Positions 1 through 9,586 of a DNA stretch of 64,000 bases are shown here, piece by piece. Position numbers and translations under genes: made by a program. The notes below the pieces were generated by a model. That model saw only the letters and a list, made by a program, of their open reading frames with translations, searched no databases and was not told where the DNA came from. Position 1 is the first letter of the stretch. The number at the start of each line of letters is the position of its first letter. Source of the DNA: Nostoc sp. XA010 (GTDB taxonomy: Bacteria; Cyanobacteriota; Cyanobacteriia; Cyanobacteriales; Nostocaceae); the NCBI RefSeq assembly GCF_020829625.1, contig NZ_JAIVFX010000008.1, positions 226,373 to 290,372 on the forward strand, given 5' to 3'.

Positions 1-730
1 AAGAAGGAGGCGGAAGAATCAAAGCAGGTTGTTGAGAGGATGTATTAGAAGTTAGGGGAGGTACGGTTACAAAAGGCTGCCCTGAGTTATTAGTGATTGT
101 TGAGGGTAGGTTATTTGATATAGGCGGAACTGTGAGTAAGGGCGCTTGTAAATTAGTAGTGGTTACGGGTAGATTAGTAGACGAATTTTTGGGTGTTTGA
201 GGTTGTTTCTTGGGTGAAGGTGGGGAGTTCCCCGGTTTCATGGCAGTAGTTTTACCAGAAATAACCGGACGTAATACCCAGCGAGTGGGGTTTTTTCGAG
301 AAACGGGTTGCAGTTGTATCTGTTTAGGATTTAAAACACTCCCTGGTGCTAAATCTAGGACAATGCGTGTGTCATTTGCGTTCAGTTGAGAAACGCGAAT
401 GCTTTTGATTGCTCCAGAATAATTTTGTTGTGTGGTAACTTTGCCCAACTTAGTATTCGGTAAATCTACAATAAGCCGAGATGGTTGGGCTAGGTAGAAA
501 TAACGGGGGGTTGTGCCTGCTGAGAGGGTGATTTCGAGTTGCTGTGTCTTGGAGGAAAAACGCCAATTTTCTAGCTTTGCCACTGGTGTCGCAGCAGTAG
601 TGCAAGTTTCAAGCGCGATCGCTGCACAAAAGCCTAATAGACTGATGCTAAATAGCTGCTTGCGCCATTGGCAAAATTGCCTAGTCTTTAATCCCTGATC
701 CATTCTTTTTATCTGCTCCATAAAACCCAT
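1..730 (-). CDS. AMIN-domain secreted protein (3' end outside the window)
   Basis: The reading frame runs leftward off the window edge. A hydrophobic N-terminus resembling a signal peptide is followed by a domain of about 110 residues containing RYFYLAQPSRLIVDLPN and SIRVSQLNANDTRIVLDL, the pattern of the AMIN domain that targets periplasmic proteins to peptidoglycan or outer-membrane assemblies. After it comes a low-complexity Pro/Thr/Ser/Asn linker, as in cyanobacterial AMIN proteins that carry an amidase or other domain further on; that part is not visible. Three in-frame ATGs are possible (730, 721, 703); none has a strong Shine-Dalgarno, and 703 has a GGAG about 12 bases upstream. It lies downstream of the secreted-protein gene on the same strand. 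Confidence 0.8.
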   Translation of the reverse strand, partial: MGFMEQIKRMDQGLKTRQFCQWRKQLFSISLLGFCAAIALETCTTAATPVAKLENWRFSSKTQQLEITLSAGTTPRYFYLAQPSRLIVDLPNTKLGKVTTQQNYSGAIKSIRVSQLNANDTRIVLDLAPGSVLNPKQIQLQPVSRKNPTRWVLRPVISGKTTAMKPGNSPPSPKKQPQTPKNSSTNLPVTTTNLQAPLLTVPPISNNLPSTITNNSGQPFVTVPPLTSNTSSQQPALILPPPS

Positions 731-809
731 ACAATGCGCTCACATTGGTGTTTACTTCGCGCTTCCAATCCCGTAGACGCGATGAATCGCGTTTTTACCC
801 ACTCCTAAT

Positions 810-1292
810 TCAATTAGCTTTTTGGGGCACAGCAGTAAATTTCAGAGGTTGTGGAATGCCATTTACGGTTAACTGGCCTGTCATATTACCTTTATCCACA
901 AGTTGCATTTGAATTGTGACTAAGTTCAGAGGATCATTTTGGGGGCGAGGAATATTACAAAGGATTGATTTACCAACTTTTCCAGATAAATTTAACTGTT
1001 GATTTCGGAAGATGCCTGCCAGAGAGTGCTTTTCGTCAGTATCGGGGTTAGCGTTTGCCGGTAATACAGAGGCATTTAAGTAAATACCCGACTGCTGGAT
1101 GTTTAACGTCAGAGTATCCGATTTTTCACAGTTAGGCAAATTCTCTGACAAGGTTAGACGATACCGACCGTTAATTGGAGGAGGAGCCTTGAGATTGTTT
1201 TCCCCGTAGACTGTTACAGTTTTAAACAACACTAGCACTGAAGTTATTGCTACTCCGTAAAAAGTTAAAGATTTGAGGTTGAAATGATTCAT
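810..1292 (-). CDS. Hypothetical secreted protein, 160 aa
   Basis: I do not recognise a named family. The protein has one N-terminal hydrophobic segment of about 20 residues that looks like a signal peptide, then a soluble region rich in beta-strand patterns with two cysteines (NLPNCEKSD and SILCNIPRP) that could form a disulfide, suggesting a periplasmic domain. The frame is open to a TTG at 1301, but the ATG at 1292 is the better start: GAGGAG lies 9 bases upstream of it. The antiporter stop codon (1298-1300) lies just upstream, so the two genes are almost contiguous and probably cotranscribed, with the AMIN protein following. Confidence 0.65.
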   Translation of the reverse strand: MNHFNLKSLTFYGVAITSVLVLFKTVTVYGENNLKAPPPINGRYRLTLSENLPNCEKSDTLTLNIQQSGIYLNASVLPANANPDTDEKHSLAGIFRNQQLNLSGKVGKSILCNIPRPQNDPLNLVTIQMQLVDKGNMTGQLTVNGIPQPLKFTAVPQKAN

Positions 1293-1297
1293 AAAAT

Positions 1298-3508
1298 TCA
1301 ACTCCTCAATGTTGGCTCTTGACTACTAACTTCAGGAAGCATAGAGGCAAGGTGAGCGGTGACTTGGCTGTAACGGCGGGTAATCAGCAGCGAGGAACGA
1401 CATTGGATAGCTAGTTGATCTGTATATCTTCCCAAGGTTTGGCGCTCGATACCCCAAGCGCGGCTGGTGCCAGCAATAGTTAGGTCTACGCCTTCTGAGG
1501 CTTGAATTACAGCTTGGATTGGTTCGGGGGCTTCAATAATTTTGATTTCGATGCGATCGCGTACACTGGTGGGCAATTGCTCCATCATTGTGTGCAGTTC
1601 GTAATTCAATTCTTCCTTGACCTGATTTGCTACTATCTGTAATATCTGCAACATACAAGTTTCACGATTGATTAGCAGTCTTAGAGCTAGTATTAGTGCT
1701 AAATCATCATGGATATTGGCAGAATAAGGTACCAATAAACTTTCTAATTGCTCTTTGCCTTTATCTACAAACACTGCAACATCCACTGGGGCAGTGATAA
1801 GCATTTGTCCGACTCGTCCACCTAAACGATTACTACTAAAAGCTGGCCTATGCCAGCCCACGAGAATTAAATCAGCTTGTTGTGATGTGGCAATCTGTGC
1901 TGTTTCGCGGGCAACATTGCTGGATATGCGAACGATAGGATGTACACAAGAACGAGTTTCTGGGGGTTCGAGAGTATTAATTAATTCTTGTAGCTGGTGG
2001 CGGCGCTGGGCGATTAATCGATCTGCTTCAACTGGGGTACTTTCAAAAGCATAATCTTCTTCAAATTCAATCAGGCTAAGAGGGTTAACAATGGCAGGAT
2101 ATCGGTAATTGAGAGCGATACCTACGGCGGGCTGCGCCAACGCTACTGCCAACTGTACTAAACCTTTTTGGGTACTTGGATTAGCCACTGGCACTAAAAT
2201 TCGGAAAGGATGACTGTAAGTTTCACCTCCAGCAGAGGTGTTTATACCTGTTTCTGCTTCCGACTCCGGTTCCATGACATCTAACCTGATCAACTTTTTC
2301 GGATATGTCCATTCCAGCAGTGGCGAGGTCATGAATGTAGTTACCAATGCCATAATTACCAGCATGGTAAATATTAAGGGGGAAATTACCCCTAACTCTA
2401 GACCAATGTTTAGCACTATCAGTTCGGTTAAACCGCGAGTATTCATTAACCAACCGAGTGCCGAGGCTTCCCGTTTACTAATGCCACTGACACGGGCTGC
2501 TACATAAGTGCCAACATATTTGCCTGCGATCGCCACTCCTAAAACCAACGCACACAAAAGCCACAATTCGGGACGGTTGAGCAAGCCAATCTGCGTCTTT
2601 AAGCCACTGTAGGCAAAAAATATTGGCAGTAAAAATATCAAAACAAAATCTTCAGTTTTTACTGCCAATTCCCGTACCAAATCTTCATTTTTGGGCATTG
2701 CTGCTCCTAGTAAGAATGCCCCAAAAATTAAGTGAATACCAATTAGTTCGGTGATTAGTGCTGACGCAACTACGCCCATGTAAATCCCAGCTAGCAGCAA
2801 TTGGCTGAGGCGTCCCGCACGAACGTAGTATTTGGCGAGGCGTTGGAGGAACCAACGTCCCGCCGTCAACATCAAGCCGATGTAAACTATGCTGGCGATA
2901 ATTGTGGGTATCGCACCAGCAAAGTCACCAGTTCGCGCAACTGCGATCGCTACTGCTAATAGACACCAAGCTGTCACATCATCGACTGCTGCACAAGTTA
3001 ACGCCAACGTTCCTAAACGCGTTCCTTGTAAATTGTTTTCAGTAATGATTCGTGCCAACACCGGAAAGGCAGTAATCGACATCGCCGCCCCCAAAAACAA
3101 GGCAAAAGCGGTAAAAGATACACTTGCATTGGAAACTAGGGGATAAAGGATTACCGCTAGCAATGTTCCTAAAGAAAACGGCACCAAAATGCTGACATGA
3201 GAAGTTAAAACAGCTACTTCTAATTGTCCACTAAGGTATTTTGGATTAAGTTCTAGCCCAATCAGAAACATGAAAAATATTAGTCCCACCTGAGACAAAA
3301 CATTTAGAAAAGGAATAGTTTCTGGTGGAAACAAAGAAACTGCTACATCGGGAGCAACTAAACCAAATAAAGATGGGCCAAGCATAATCCCGGCGACAAT
3401 CTCGCCAATTACTAGTGGTTGCTTAATAGAACGGAATCCTAGCCCTACTAGCCGTGAAAGCCCAATAATAATCAGCACTTCAACCAGAACGAGAATAACT
3501 ATATGCAT
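1298..3508 (-). CDS. CPA2-family cation/proton antiporter with two C-terminal universal stress domains, 736 aa
   Basis: The first ~410 residues form about 12 hydrophobic segments of the Na+/H+ exchanger (KefB/NapA-like) fold, including FFMFLIGLELNP, the stretch AVDDVTAW that carries the paired transport aspartates of CPA2 carriers, and GAFLLGAAMP. The C-terminal ~300 residues hold two USP-like domains starting at PFRILVPVANPS and ESLLVPYSANIHDD, which in this family sit in the cytoplasm and are thought to regulate transport. Start ATG has a good GAGGAA nine bases upstream. The likely role is Na+ or K+/H+ exchange in the cell or thylakoid membrane. A short copy of a dispersed repeat seems to encode QPAVGIAL inside the first USP domain. 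Confidence 0.9.
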   Translation of the reverse strand: MHIVILVLVEVLIIIGLSRLVGLGFRSIKQPLVIGEIVAGIMLGPSLFGLVAPDVAVSLFPPETIPFLNVLSQVGLIFFMFLIGLELNPKYLSGQLEVAVLTSHVSILVPFSLGTLLAVILYPLVSNASVSFTAFALFLGAAMSITAFPVLARIITENNLQGTRLGTLALTCAAVDDVTAWCLLAVAIAVARTGDFAGAIPTIIASIVYIGLMLTAGRWFLQRLAKYYVRAGRLSQLLLAGIYMGVVASALITELIGIHLIFGAFLLGAAMPKNEDLVRELAVKTEDFVLIFLLPIFFAYSGLKTQIGLLNRPELWLLCALVLGVAIAGKYVGTYVAARVSGISKREASALGWLMNTRGLTELIVLNIGLELGVISPLIFTMLVIMALVTTFMTSPLLEWTYPKKLIRLDVMEPESEAETGINTSAGGETYSHPFRILVPVANPSTQKGLVQLAVALAQPAVGIALNYRYPAIVNPLSLIEFEEDYAFESTPVEADRLIAQRRHQLQELINTLEPPETRSCVHPIVRISSNVARETAQIATSQQADLILVGWHRPAFSSNRLGGRVGQMLITAPVDVAVFVDKGKEQLESLLVPYSANIHDDLALILALRLLINRETCMLQILQIVANQVKEELNYELHTMMEQLPTSVRDRIEIKIIEAPEPIQAVIQASEGVDLTIAGTSRAWGIERQTLGRYTDQLAIQCRSSLLITRRYSQVTAHLASMLPEVSSQEPTLRS

Positions 3509-3733
3509 GGTTTCCTCAAAATTAACTATCTGGTTTCCCTAAGATAATTCTTTAAAAGACGGGAAAATGTCAAGCTTGTTAGATACAGCCAAGGTTAATT
3601 TGTGCTTCGTCGTCATGTCAATTATTGTTACAATGCAGTTGTAGCCGTGAAACATAAATTTTGATGATTTTAGGAGCTACACCTCTAAGAGCTTCCGTAA
3701 AGATGGCAAGAAAATTAGTTAATAGACATCCAA

Positions 3734-3763
3734 TTTGTAGTGGTGCTTAAATGCCACTACAAA
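3734..3763. repeat. Palindrome with 10-base arms
   Basis: TTTGTAGTGG and CCACTACAAA flank a 10-base centre. It lies next to the decayed transposase remnant. It could be a terminator-like hairpin or a small dispersed palindrome; no T-tract follows on either strand. Confidence 0.6.
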
Positions 3764-3789
3764 CAACTTAGCGGTTCTAGCCAGAGTCG

Positions 3790-4195
3790 TTTCAAACCAT
3801 ATTCTACCCAAGTTCTTAAACCGTAAAAATTACCAACTTCTCTTGGGGTAATTTCTGGATATTTACTCATTATGTACCAAGCCGTGTTTTTCGGAAGATC
3901 TTCCTTATCCGTTATTATTTTTATTTGCCAATATCTGATATCCGATTTTTTGCCACATATTATCTCTCTAATATATCTATTCTCTGAACTTAAATCCGAG
4001 AAAACACGCTTGAATCTTTGCCAATCCGAGTATTTTACTTTTGAGTCTGTAATTCCCCATGCTCTGTGGTTTGAGCGAATCGCTACAATTAAATTAAGGT
4101 TTAATTCATTTAGTAGGCTTAAAAATTTTTACTACTTTCACCATATAAAGTATCCGCCAGCACAAGATTGAATCTAAACCCCATTGTTTCTTAGA
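3790..4195 (-). pseudogene. IS701/IS4-type transposase remnant, frameshifted and truncated
   Basis: Read on the minus strand, the segment encodes fragments typical of cyanobacterial IS701-family transposases: FNLVLADTLYGES, then LNLNLIVAIRSNHRAW, then MSKYPEITPREVGNFYG and LRTWVEYGLK. The frame is lost in a run of A/T at 4121-4130 (one-base shift), and similarity stops abruptly after YGLK near 3790. Only an internal piece of the gene remains; the N-terminus, the last domain and clear terminal repeats are missing. A plus-strand frame over the same bases is a shadow. The rest of the 3509-4269 gap shows only one palindrome (3734-3763). Confidence 0.8.
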
Positions 4196-4269
4196 AGAGG
4201 TTTAATTAACTCCAACTCAAACAAGGGGTAAAAATCGACTTTAGTATAAATAATCGATAAGTTGAAATT

Positions 4270-4704
4270 TTACAACCATTCCCCACCCCGGAAACGCCAA
4301 CGGGGAAAGATAATTCGCATCAGGCTTTGTGAACTAATAAAAACTGCTAGCCACACGACAGTATAGTGCAATAAAAAAACTGCTAACGACAGTTCTTCTT
4401 TAGGTAAAAATATTGGTAAGAAGCCAAACAGTTTTACTCCACAGAACACAAATATTAATTCCCATATACCAGCTAAAAGTTGATAGGCTGCGGGCCAATC
4501 CCTATCCCATCGGAATTTTTGGAGATAGTTATAAAGCACATCCCAACCTAAGCCCAAGACGGCGACATAACCAAGTATCCAAAAATAAACCGAGTTAGCA
4601 TTAGAACCAATCCAACCCATTACAAAGGGCAAAGACACAAGTACGCCCACCGTTGCAAGTAATAATAATCGAGTTTGCCAACGACCAAATAAAGTTGGTG
4701 TCAT
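4270..4704 (-). CDS. Conserved integral membrane protein, 144 aa
   Basis: Four hydrophobic segments are visible (LLLLATVGVLVSLPFVMGWI, YFWILGYVAVLGLGW, LLAGIWELIFVFCGV, LAVFLLHYTVVWLAVFI), with charged loops between and an Arg-rich C-terminus (FPRWRFRGGEWL). I do not recognise an assigned function; it looks like a small polytopic plasma-membrane or thylakoid protein. It stands alone between the transposase remnant and the GDSL hydrolase gene. The upstream region carries a direct repeat of AGTACTGAATA (two copies, 4709-4730). Confidence 0.6.
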   Translation of the reverse strand: MTPTLFGRWQTRLLLLATVGVLVSLPFVMGWIGSNANSVYFWILGYVAVLGLGWDVLYNYLQKFRWDRDWPAAYQLLAGIWELIFVFCGVKLFGFLPIFLPKEELSLAVFLLHYTVVWLAVFISSQSLMRIIFPRWRFRGGEWL

Positions 4705-4842
4705 AAGAGTACTGAATAGAGTACTGAATAAAAAATAGGGAAAAGATGGATTTAAAAATTCAGCACTATTGTAGTGCTTTTTGCAAGGATGGGAGATACG
4801 AGAATATTCGGTTAGCCCAAAAGCATCAAGATATTTATCTAA

Positions 4843-5568
4843 TTACGATGGTTTAAGTTGGTAATCAAATTTAGAATGGTAAGTTGCAATCGCATCCCAA
4901 TTGATCACATCTTCTAGCAAAGCTTGATAACCTAGTGTATTGGGATGAAGACCATCCTTACTCAAGCGTTTAAGCCGCCAATTTTCACCACGTTCCATCC
5001 ATTGCTCAAAAATATCTAAATAGGGAATCCGCCGTTTGGTACAAGCAATTCGAGTTGCTTCTTTGTAGCGGTACTGATCGGCATGATTATAGTAAAAACA
5101 ATCTAAAAATGGCATCTTGGCTTCATCCACTGGCACCATGCCCACAAATAACACAGGACATAGTTGCTGTGCTAAATCTAGCAGAGAAGCAATTTCTTTT
5201 TCAAACAATGTAAAATCTGTGTAACTTCGACCATCGGGACGCGCTAACCGCGCTGAGTCATTCACGCCTACTGATAAAATAATCAAGTCGGGGACACGAT
5301 TTCGCAGTTCACCCCGGTGGCGAAATTCAACTTCTAGTCTTTGGGCTACTTGTTGCGTGCGATCGCCTCTTACCCCTAAATTATAAAGAACATGACCCGC
5401 ACTATCCGGCAACATCCACCATCGCCGCAGTTGCTCGATCCAGCCTCCTTTTTCCGGGTCACCGAATCCATAAATTAAGCTGTCCCCCAGTGCGACAATC
5501 TTCATGGGCTGAAAGTCATTTGGTGATACAGACAGCTGCATTGAGGAAGAAGCAAGAAATGTGTGCAT
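4843..5568 (-). CDS. GDSL-family lipase/esterase (SGNH hydrolase), 241 aa
   Basis: The SGNH blocks are present in order: the nucleophile serine in IVALGDSLIYGFGD, the oxyanion glycine in LYNLGVRGDRT, the asparagine block ILSVGVNDSARL, and the catalytic Asp/His pair in KDGLHPNTLGYQ. This predicts hydrolysis of a carboxylic ester; the substrate is not evident. No signal peptide is obvious, so it is probably cytoplasmic. Start is uncertain: besides the ATG at 5568 there are in-frame ATGs at 5541 and 5502, and homologous proteins usually begin just before the IVALGDS strand, which favours the later start. None has a clear Shine-Dalgarno. Confidence 0.85.
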   Translation of the reverse strand: MHTFLASSSMQLSVSPNDFQPMKIVALGDSLIYGFGDPEKGGWIEQLRRWWMLPDSAGHVLYNLGVRGDRTQQVAQRLEVEFRHRGELRNRVPDLIILSVGVNDSARLARPDGRSYTDFTLFEKEIASLLDLAQQLCPVLFVGMVPVDEAKMPFLDCFYYNHADQYRYKEATRIACTKRRIPYLDIFEQWMERGENWRLKRLSKDGLHPNTLGYQALLEDVINWDAIATYHSKFDYQLKPS

Positions 5569-5708
5569 TTAAAAACTATATTTTATATCTTTACAAGATT
5601 CTATACATTTCTATACCATAGATGGCTATGTTTAAAGATCCAAGCATCTATGGTTCTAGTTATTGATATGGTTGCTTAGAAGCATATTATCAGCAGCATT
5701 TACACAAA

Positions 5709-6002
5709 ATGTTTCCACCCAAACAAGACACGGAACATAGCACAGATGTGTTAAATGTCCTACTACAGCAGCACAAAGCAATATCACTAGATGCGTTGGC
5801 GCAGACTACCGCAGCGATCGCACAAATCATTGATCCTGATGAGTATGAAGTTGAAGAAGTGCTAGAAAAATGGCTAGAGTTCTTACAACAAAAACGAATC
5901 GCCTCAGAAACCCATTACAGTCTCTATCATTCCAACTTTCGAGACTCGCTAGGTAAACAGCAAATAAAACCTTCTGAAAACTTTCATAACCCTCTCCCTT
6001 AA
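5709..6002 (+). CDS. Hypothetical protein, 97 aa
   Basis: I do not recognise a family. The sequence is mainly helical with an acidic stretch (DPDEYEVEEVLEKWLEFLQQKR), which together with the following SETHYSLYH could form a small winged-helix-like fold. It lies between the divergent GDSL gene and a tRNA on the opposite strand. No strong ribosome-binding site precedes the ATG. It could be real but is short and unsupported by context. Confidence 0.45.
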   Translation: MFPPKQDTEHSTDVLNVLLQQHKAISLDALAQTTAAIAQIIDPDEYEVEEVLEKWLEFLQQKRIASETHYSLYHSNFRDSLGKQQIKPSENFHNPLP

Positions 6003-6026
6003 TAGAGAAGATTAGGGTTTTAAGAA

Positions 6027-6099
6027 TGGAGCTAAGCGGATTCGAACCGCTGACCCCCTCAATGCCATTGAGGTGCGCTACCAACTGCGCTATAACCCC
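6027..6099 (-). tRNA. tRNA-Ala (anticodon GGC)
   Basis: On the minus strand the 73 bases fold as a cloverleaf: acceptor GGGGTTA pairs with TAGCTCC (two G-T pairs), the D arm is GCGCAGTTGGTAGCGC, the anticodon arm CCTCA/TGAGG closes the loop ATGGCAT with anticodon GGC, and the T arm contains GGTTCGAATCC. The discriminator base is A. CCA is not encoded. Confidence 0.95.
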
Positions 6100-6190
6100 T
6101 TAAAATCCATTATATATACTCGCTTGAATATTGGTATTTTGTCAAGCTTTTGGTGGATAAATTTTTAATATCTCCTCAACCACTGGGCAC

Positions 6191-6385
6191 TCACAACGAC
6201 ACTTGCAACAAATAGGTCATACAGTGCCCCATCAAAAAGTAAACTACTAACATGGCAGCAGCAGCCAGAGCAACTAATGTACCAGCCAACATGAGAGAAA
6301 ATTCTTTACTCTCGTAGGCTCTTTCCATTAAGTGCAGTGACCACGCCACCAGGGCGACATCAAAAAGTAGAATAGGAAGCAACAT
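6191..6385 (-). CDS. Small membrane protein, 64 aa
   Basis: Two hydrophobic helices (LLPILLFDVALVAWSLHLM and LMLAGTLVALAAAAMLVVYF) are joined by a short charged loop (ERAYESKEFS). The function is unknown. It sits between tRNA-Ala and hisF, on the same strand as both, with an ATG start in an AT-rich leader. Its size and layout resemble the many single-gene small thylakoid or plasma-membrane proteins of cyanobacteria, but nothing assigns it to a complex. Confidence 0.55.
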   Translation of the reverse strand: MLLPILLFDVALVAWSLHLMERAYESKEFSLMLAGTLVALAAAAMLVVYFLMGHCMTYLLQVSL

Positions 6386-6484
6386 ATTTTTTAATAATTG
6401 TTAATACTTGTAAAATAATATTAACACCCTTTCAGGGAAGTGTGTTTAGCCTTAGATAGATGTCATTAAACAGTAAATGATGGA

Positions 6485-7258
6485 TCAGGAGAATGTTCTT
6501 ACTGGCACGTTGCGATCGCGCAAGTAATTTTTGATTTCTGCTACGCTTAATTGCCCGTAATGTAACAGAGATGCGAGTAATGCTGCTTCAGCTTTGCCTT
6601 CAGTTAGGGCTGTGTAGATATGTTCACAATTACCTGCACCACCTGAAGCAATAACTGGAATTTCTACAGCATTGGCAACTGCCCGTGTGATCTCAATGTC
6701 ATACCCAGCTTGGGTTCCATCAGCATCCATACTTGTTATTAGCAGTTCACCGGCCCCCCGTTTTTCAACTTCTTGTGCCCACATTAGAGCATCTAAGCCT
6801 GTATTTTCCCTGCCACCCCGCACATACACATCCCAACCTGGATTCTCCGGGTTATTTCTGCGTCTGGCATCAATTGCAACAACTATGCACTGATTACCAA
6901 AGCGATCGCTTGCCCGATTAATCAAGTCTGGATCACGCACCGCCGCAGAATTAATACTAACCTTATCTGCGCCCGCTCGTAACAAAGCTTTAACATTTTC
7001 TAAGGATTGAATGCCACCACCCACAGTCAATGGAATAAAGACCTGTTCAGCAGTTCGGTAGACGACATCTAAAATTGTAGCTCGGTCTTCATGAGTAGCT
7101 GTAATATCCAGAAATACTAACTCATCAGCACCGGCTTCGTTGTAAACCTTGGCCAGCTCTACCGGATCGCCTGCATCTTGGAGATTTACAAAGTTAACTC
7201 CTTTTACAACCCGTCCCGCCTTCACATCTAAGCACGGTAAGATTCTTTTAGATAACAT
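6485..7258 (-). CDS. hisF: Imidazole glycerol phosphate synthase subunit HisF, 257 aa
   Basis: HisF is the (beta/alpha)8 cyclase half of IGP synthase. It uses ammonia delivered by HisH to turn PRFAR into imidazole glycerol phosphate and AICAR, linking histidine and purine synthesis. The two catalytic aspartates are in place: Asp11 in ILPCLDV and Asp130 in VVAIDARR. Phosphate-binding glycine loops TVGGGIQ and ASGGAGN are intact, and the length is normal. The gene is not next to other his genes, as is usual in cyanobacteria. The ATG start leads directly into the first beta strand. Confidence 0.98.
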   Translation of the reverse strand: MLSKRILPCLDVKAGRVVKGVNFVNLQDAGDPVELAKVYNEAGADELVFLDITATHEDRATILDVVYRTAEQVFIPLTVGGGIQSLENVKALLRAGADKVSINSAAVRDPDLINRASDRFGNQCIVVAIDARRRNNPENPGWDVYVRGGRENTGLDALMWAQEVEKRGAGELLITSMDADGTQAGYDIEITRAVANAVEIPVIASGGAGNCEHIYTALTEGKAEAALLASLLHYGQLSVAEIKNYLRDRNVPVRTFS

Positions 7259-7455
7259 AATAACTTTTGTACTTCTGGGTAATTGACCGGAATTTAAATT
7301 TTAAATTGGCGCGGGTATTCTCAAACTAAAATTTTCACGGGCATTGGGCATTGGTTCTTCTTTCTCCTCCTGCTCACCCTGCCTCCCCTGCCCTCCCCTG
7401 CTCTCCCACTCCCCACTCCCTAGTCCCTAGTCCCTTAAAAGTAGATAGCTGAATT

Positions 7456-8556
7456 ATGGCGATAATCTCCTCGAAAAAACAGCCTCCAGAACCAAACGGA
7501 GAACCAAAACAGCTTCGAGAGTCGGTGAAAGCACCATCCACAGAAAATATTTTGAAGCCTGAAGCTGCTATTGATGAACAAGAACAGCAGGAAGAGGGTA
7601 TTCGACCACACCGATTTGCTGATTACATTGGGCAAAAAGATTTAAAGGATGTGCTAGATATTGCCATCAAAGCAGCCAAGTCTCGTGGTGAGGTGCTGGA
7701 TCATTTGCTGCTGTATGGGCCGCCGGGATTGGGCAAAACCACAATGGCAATGATTTTAGCATCGGAAATGGGGGTAAATTACAAAATTACCAGTGCGCCA
7801 GCCCTAGAACGTCCACGGGATATTGTCGGGCTACTGGTGAACCTCAAGCCTGGAGATATTTTATTTGTGGATGAAATTCATCGCCTCTCGCGGATGACAG
7901 AGGAAATTCTCTATCCAGCGATGGAAGATTATCGCTTAGATATTACTATTGGTAAGGGTTCTAGCGCTCGGATTAGAAGTTTGCCGCTATCAAAGTTTAC
8001 CTTAGTGGGTGCTACAACCCGTGTCGGTGCTTTAACTTCACCACTGCGCGATCGCTTTGGTTTAATTCAAAAACTCCGATTTTACGAAGTTGACGAACTG
8101 ACTCAAATTGTACTGCGAACCGCTCAATTACTCAAAACCCCCATTACAGAAGATGGTGCCACAGAAATTGCCCGTCGTTCACGCGGAACACCACGGATTG
8201 CTAATAGGCTACTAAAACGGGTGCGTGATTATGCGGAAGTAAAAATATCTGGGGAGATTAATGAAAGTATCGCATCTGAAGCATTGCAACTATTCCAAGT
8301 AGATCCTTGCGGTCTAGATTGGACAGACCGCCAGATGCTGAGTGTAATAATTGAACAATTTAACGGCGGGCCAGTGGGGTTAGAAACAATGGCAGCAGCG
8401 ACGGGTGAAGATACTCAAACAATTGAAGAGGTGTACGAACCTTACCTGATGCAGATTGGGTATTTAACTCGGACTCATCGCGGCAGGATGGCGACTAAGG
8501 CAGCATATAAGCATTTGGGATTCACGCCGCCTAATGAACAGTTGTCATTATTGTAA
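7456..8556 (+). CDS. ruvB: Holliday junction branch migration helicase RuvB, 366 aa
   Basis: RuvB is the hexameric AAA+ motor that, with RuvA, drives branch migration of Holliday junctions in recombination repair. Walker [10 protein letters not shown] (residues 88-96), Walker B VDEIHR (about 138-143) and sensor 1 GATTRVG are intact, followed by the winged-helix C-terminus ([15 protein letters not shown]). An N-terminal extension of roughly 45 charged residues precedes the conserved HRFADYIGQ, as often seen in cyanobacterial RuvB. The 200-base gap before it is filled with CT-rich repeats (CTCCCCTGCC type). The gene stands alone. Confidence 0.97.
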   Translation: MAIISSKKQPPEPNGEPKQLRESVKAPSTENILKPEAAIDEQEQQEEGIRPHRFADYIGQKDLKDVLDIAIKAAKSRGEVLDHLLLYGPPGLGKTTMAMILASEMGVNYKITSAPALERPRDIVGLLVNLKPGDILFVDEIHRLSRMTEEILYPAMEDYRLDITIGKGSSARIRSLPLSKFTLVGATTRVGALTSPLRDRFGLIQKLRFYEVDELTQIVLRTAQLLKTPITEDGATEIARRSRGTPRIANRLLKRVRDYAEVKISGEINESIASEALQLFQVDPCGLDWTDRQMLSVIIEQFNGGPVGLETMAAATGEDTQTIEEVYEPYLMQIGYLTRTHRGRMATKAAYKHLGFTPPNEQLSLL

Positions 8557-8666
8557 TTATGGGGAATAGGGGATGAGTCTTTGATACTCGTGAATGAGCC
8601 TTTAAACTCCATTTCTCTGCCCCATGCTCAATGACAAATGACAAATGACAAATTAGGCAAACCTAG

Positions 8667-9470
8667 ATGATTAAGTTGATTGGTATTTTTCTCAGTCTGT
8701 TACTTGTGTTTGGCTGGGGTACTCCAGTTATGGCACAATCTCAACCGCCTATTACTCAAGAACAGTTAAGACAAGGCGATGAGTGGGCAAATCAAGCCTT
8801 TGCAGCAACGAATCAAGGTGATTTTGCGACGGCTGAAACTTATTGGACAAAGATTATTGAACAATTTCCGACGAATGCCGGGGCGTGGAGTAACCGGGGA
8901 AATTCGCGGGTGAGTCAGAATAAATTACAAGAGGCGATCGAAGATTATAACAAAGCCATAGAACTAGCGCCGAATGTCACCGATCCTTATTTGAATCGGG
9001 GGGCGGCGTTGGAAGGGATGGGGAAATGGGACGATGCGATCGCAGATTATAATCATGTCTTAGAACTCGATCCTAATGATGTGATGGCGTATAACAATCG
9101 AGGAAATGCCAAAACAGGTTTAGGAAAATGGGAAGATGCGATCGCAGACTACAAAAAATCTAATGAGATAGCCCCGAATTTTGCCTTCGCCCGTGCTAAC
9201 TACGCCCTTGCTCTTTATGAAACTGGTCAAAAAGAGCAAGCAATCCGTGAGATGCGAAATATCGCTCGTAAATACTCCAAATTTGCTGATGTGCGTGCCG
9301 CCCTCACAGCTGCATATTGGGTGAATGGGAAACAAGGTGAAGCCGAAAGTAACTGGGTAGCAGCTTATGGACTTGATAGCCGCTACAAAGATATCGACTG
9401 GGTAAAAAATATCCGGCGTTGGCCTCCCAGCCTAGTTACAGCTTTGGATAAGTTCTTAAAAATCCAGTAA
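8667..9470 (+). CDS. Secreted TPR-repeat protein, 267 aa
   Basis: An N-terminal signal peptide (hydrophobic residues 4-20, cleavage probably after VMA-Q) is followed by at least four tetratricopeptide repeats, seen as AGAWSNRGNSRVSQNKLQEA, TDPYLNRGAALEGMGKWDDA, VMAYNNRGNAKTGLGKWEDA and a weaker fourth. TPRs mediate protein-protein contacts; with the signal peptide this is likely a periplasmic or lumenal scaffold, perhaps in photosystem assembly or envelope function, but no partner is evident. It follows ruvB after 110 bases that contain TGACAAA heptads. Confidence 0.85.
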   Translation: MIKLIGIFLSLLLVFGWGTPVMAQSQPPITQEQLRQGDEWANQAFAATNQGDFATAETYWTKIIEQFPTNAGAWSNRGNSRVSQNKLQEAIEDYNKAIELAPNVTDPYLNRGAALEGMGKWDDAIADYNHVLELDPNDVMAYNNRGNAKTGLGKWEDAIADYKKSNEIAPNFAFARANYALALYETGQKEQAIREMRNIARKYSKFADVRAALTAAYWVNGKQGEAESNWVAAYGLDSRYKDIDWVKNIRRWPPSLVTALDKFLKIQ

Positions 9471-9586
9471 CATCTGTGAAACATCATACCCTTGTGGATT
9501 GTTTGATACTAAAATTATGTCCATAAATTTTGCACCAAATAGCGGATAATACTTGTATTTGCCTTGCATTTTTTAAAGGTTTCGCT

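Noticed and set aside
513..698. Plus-strand open frame of 61 codons
   Set aside because: It is a shadow of the minus-strand AMIN gene and has no ribosome-binding site or family features.
3872..4171. Plus-strand open frame of 99 codons
   Set aside because: The opposite strand encodes recognisable transposase fragments; the plus-strand frame is accidental.
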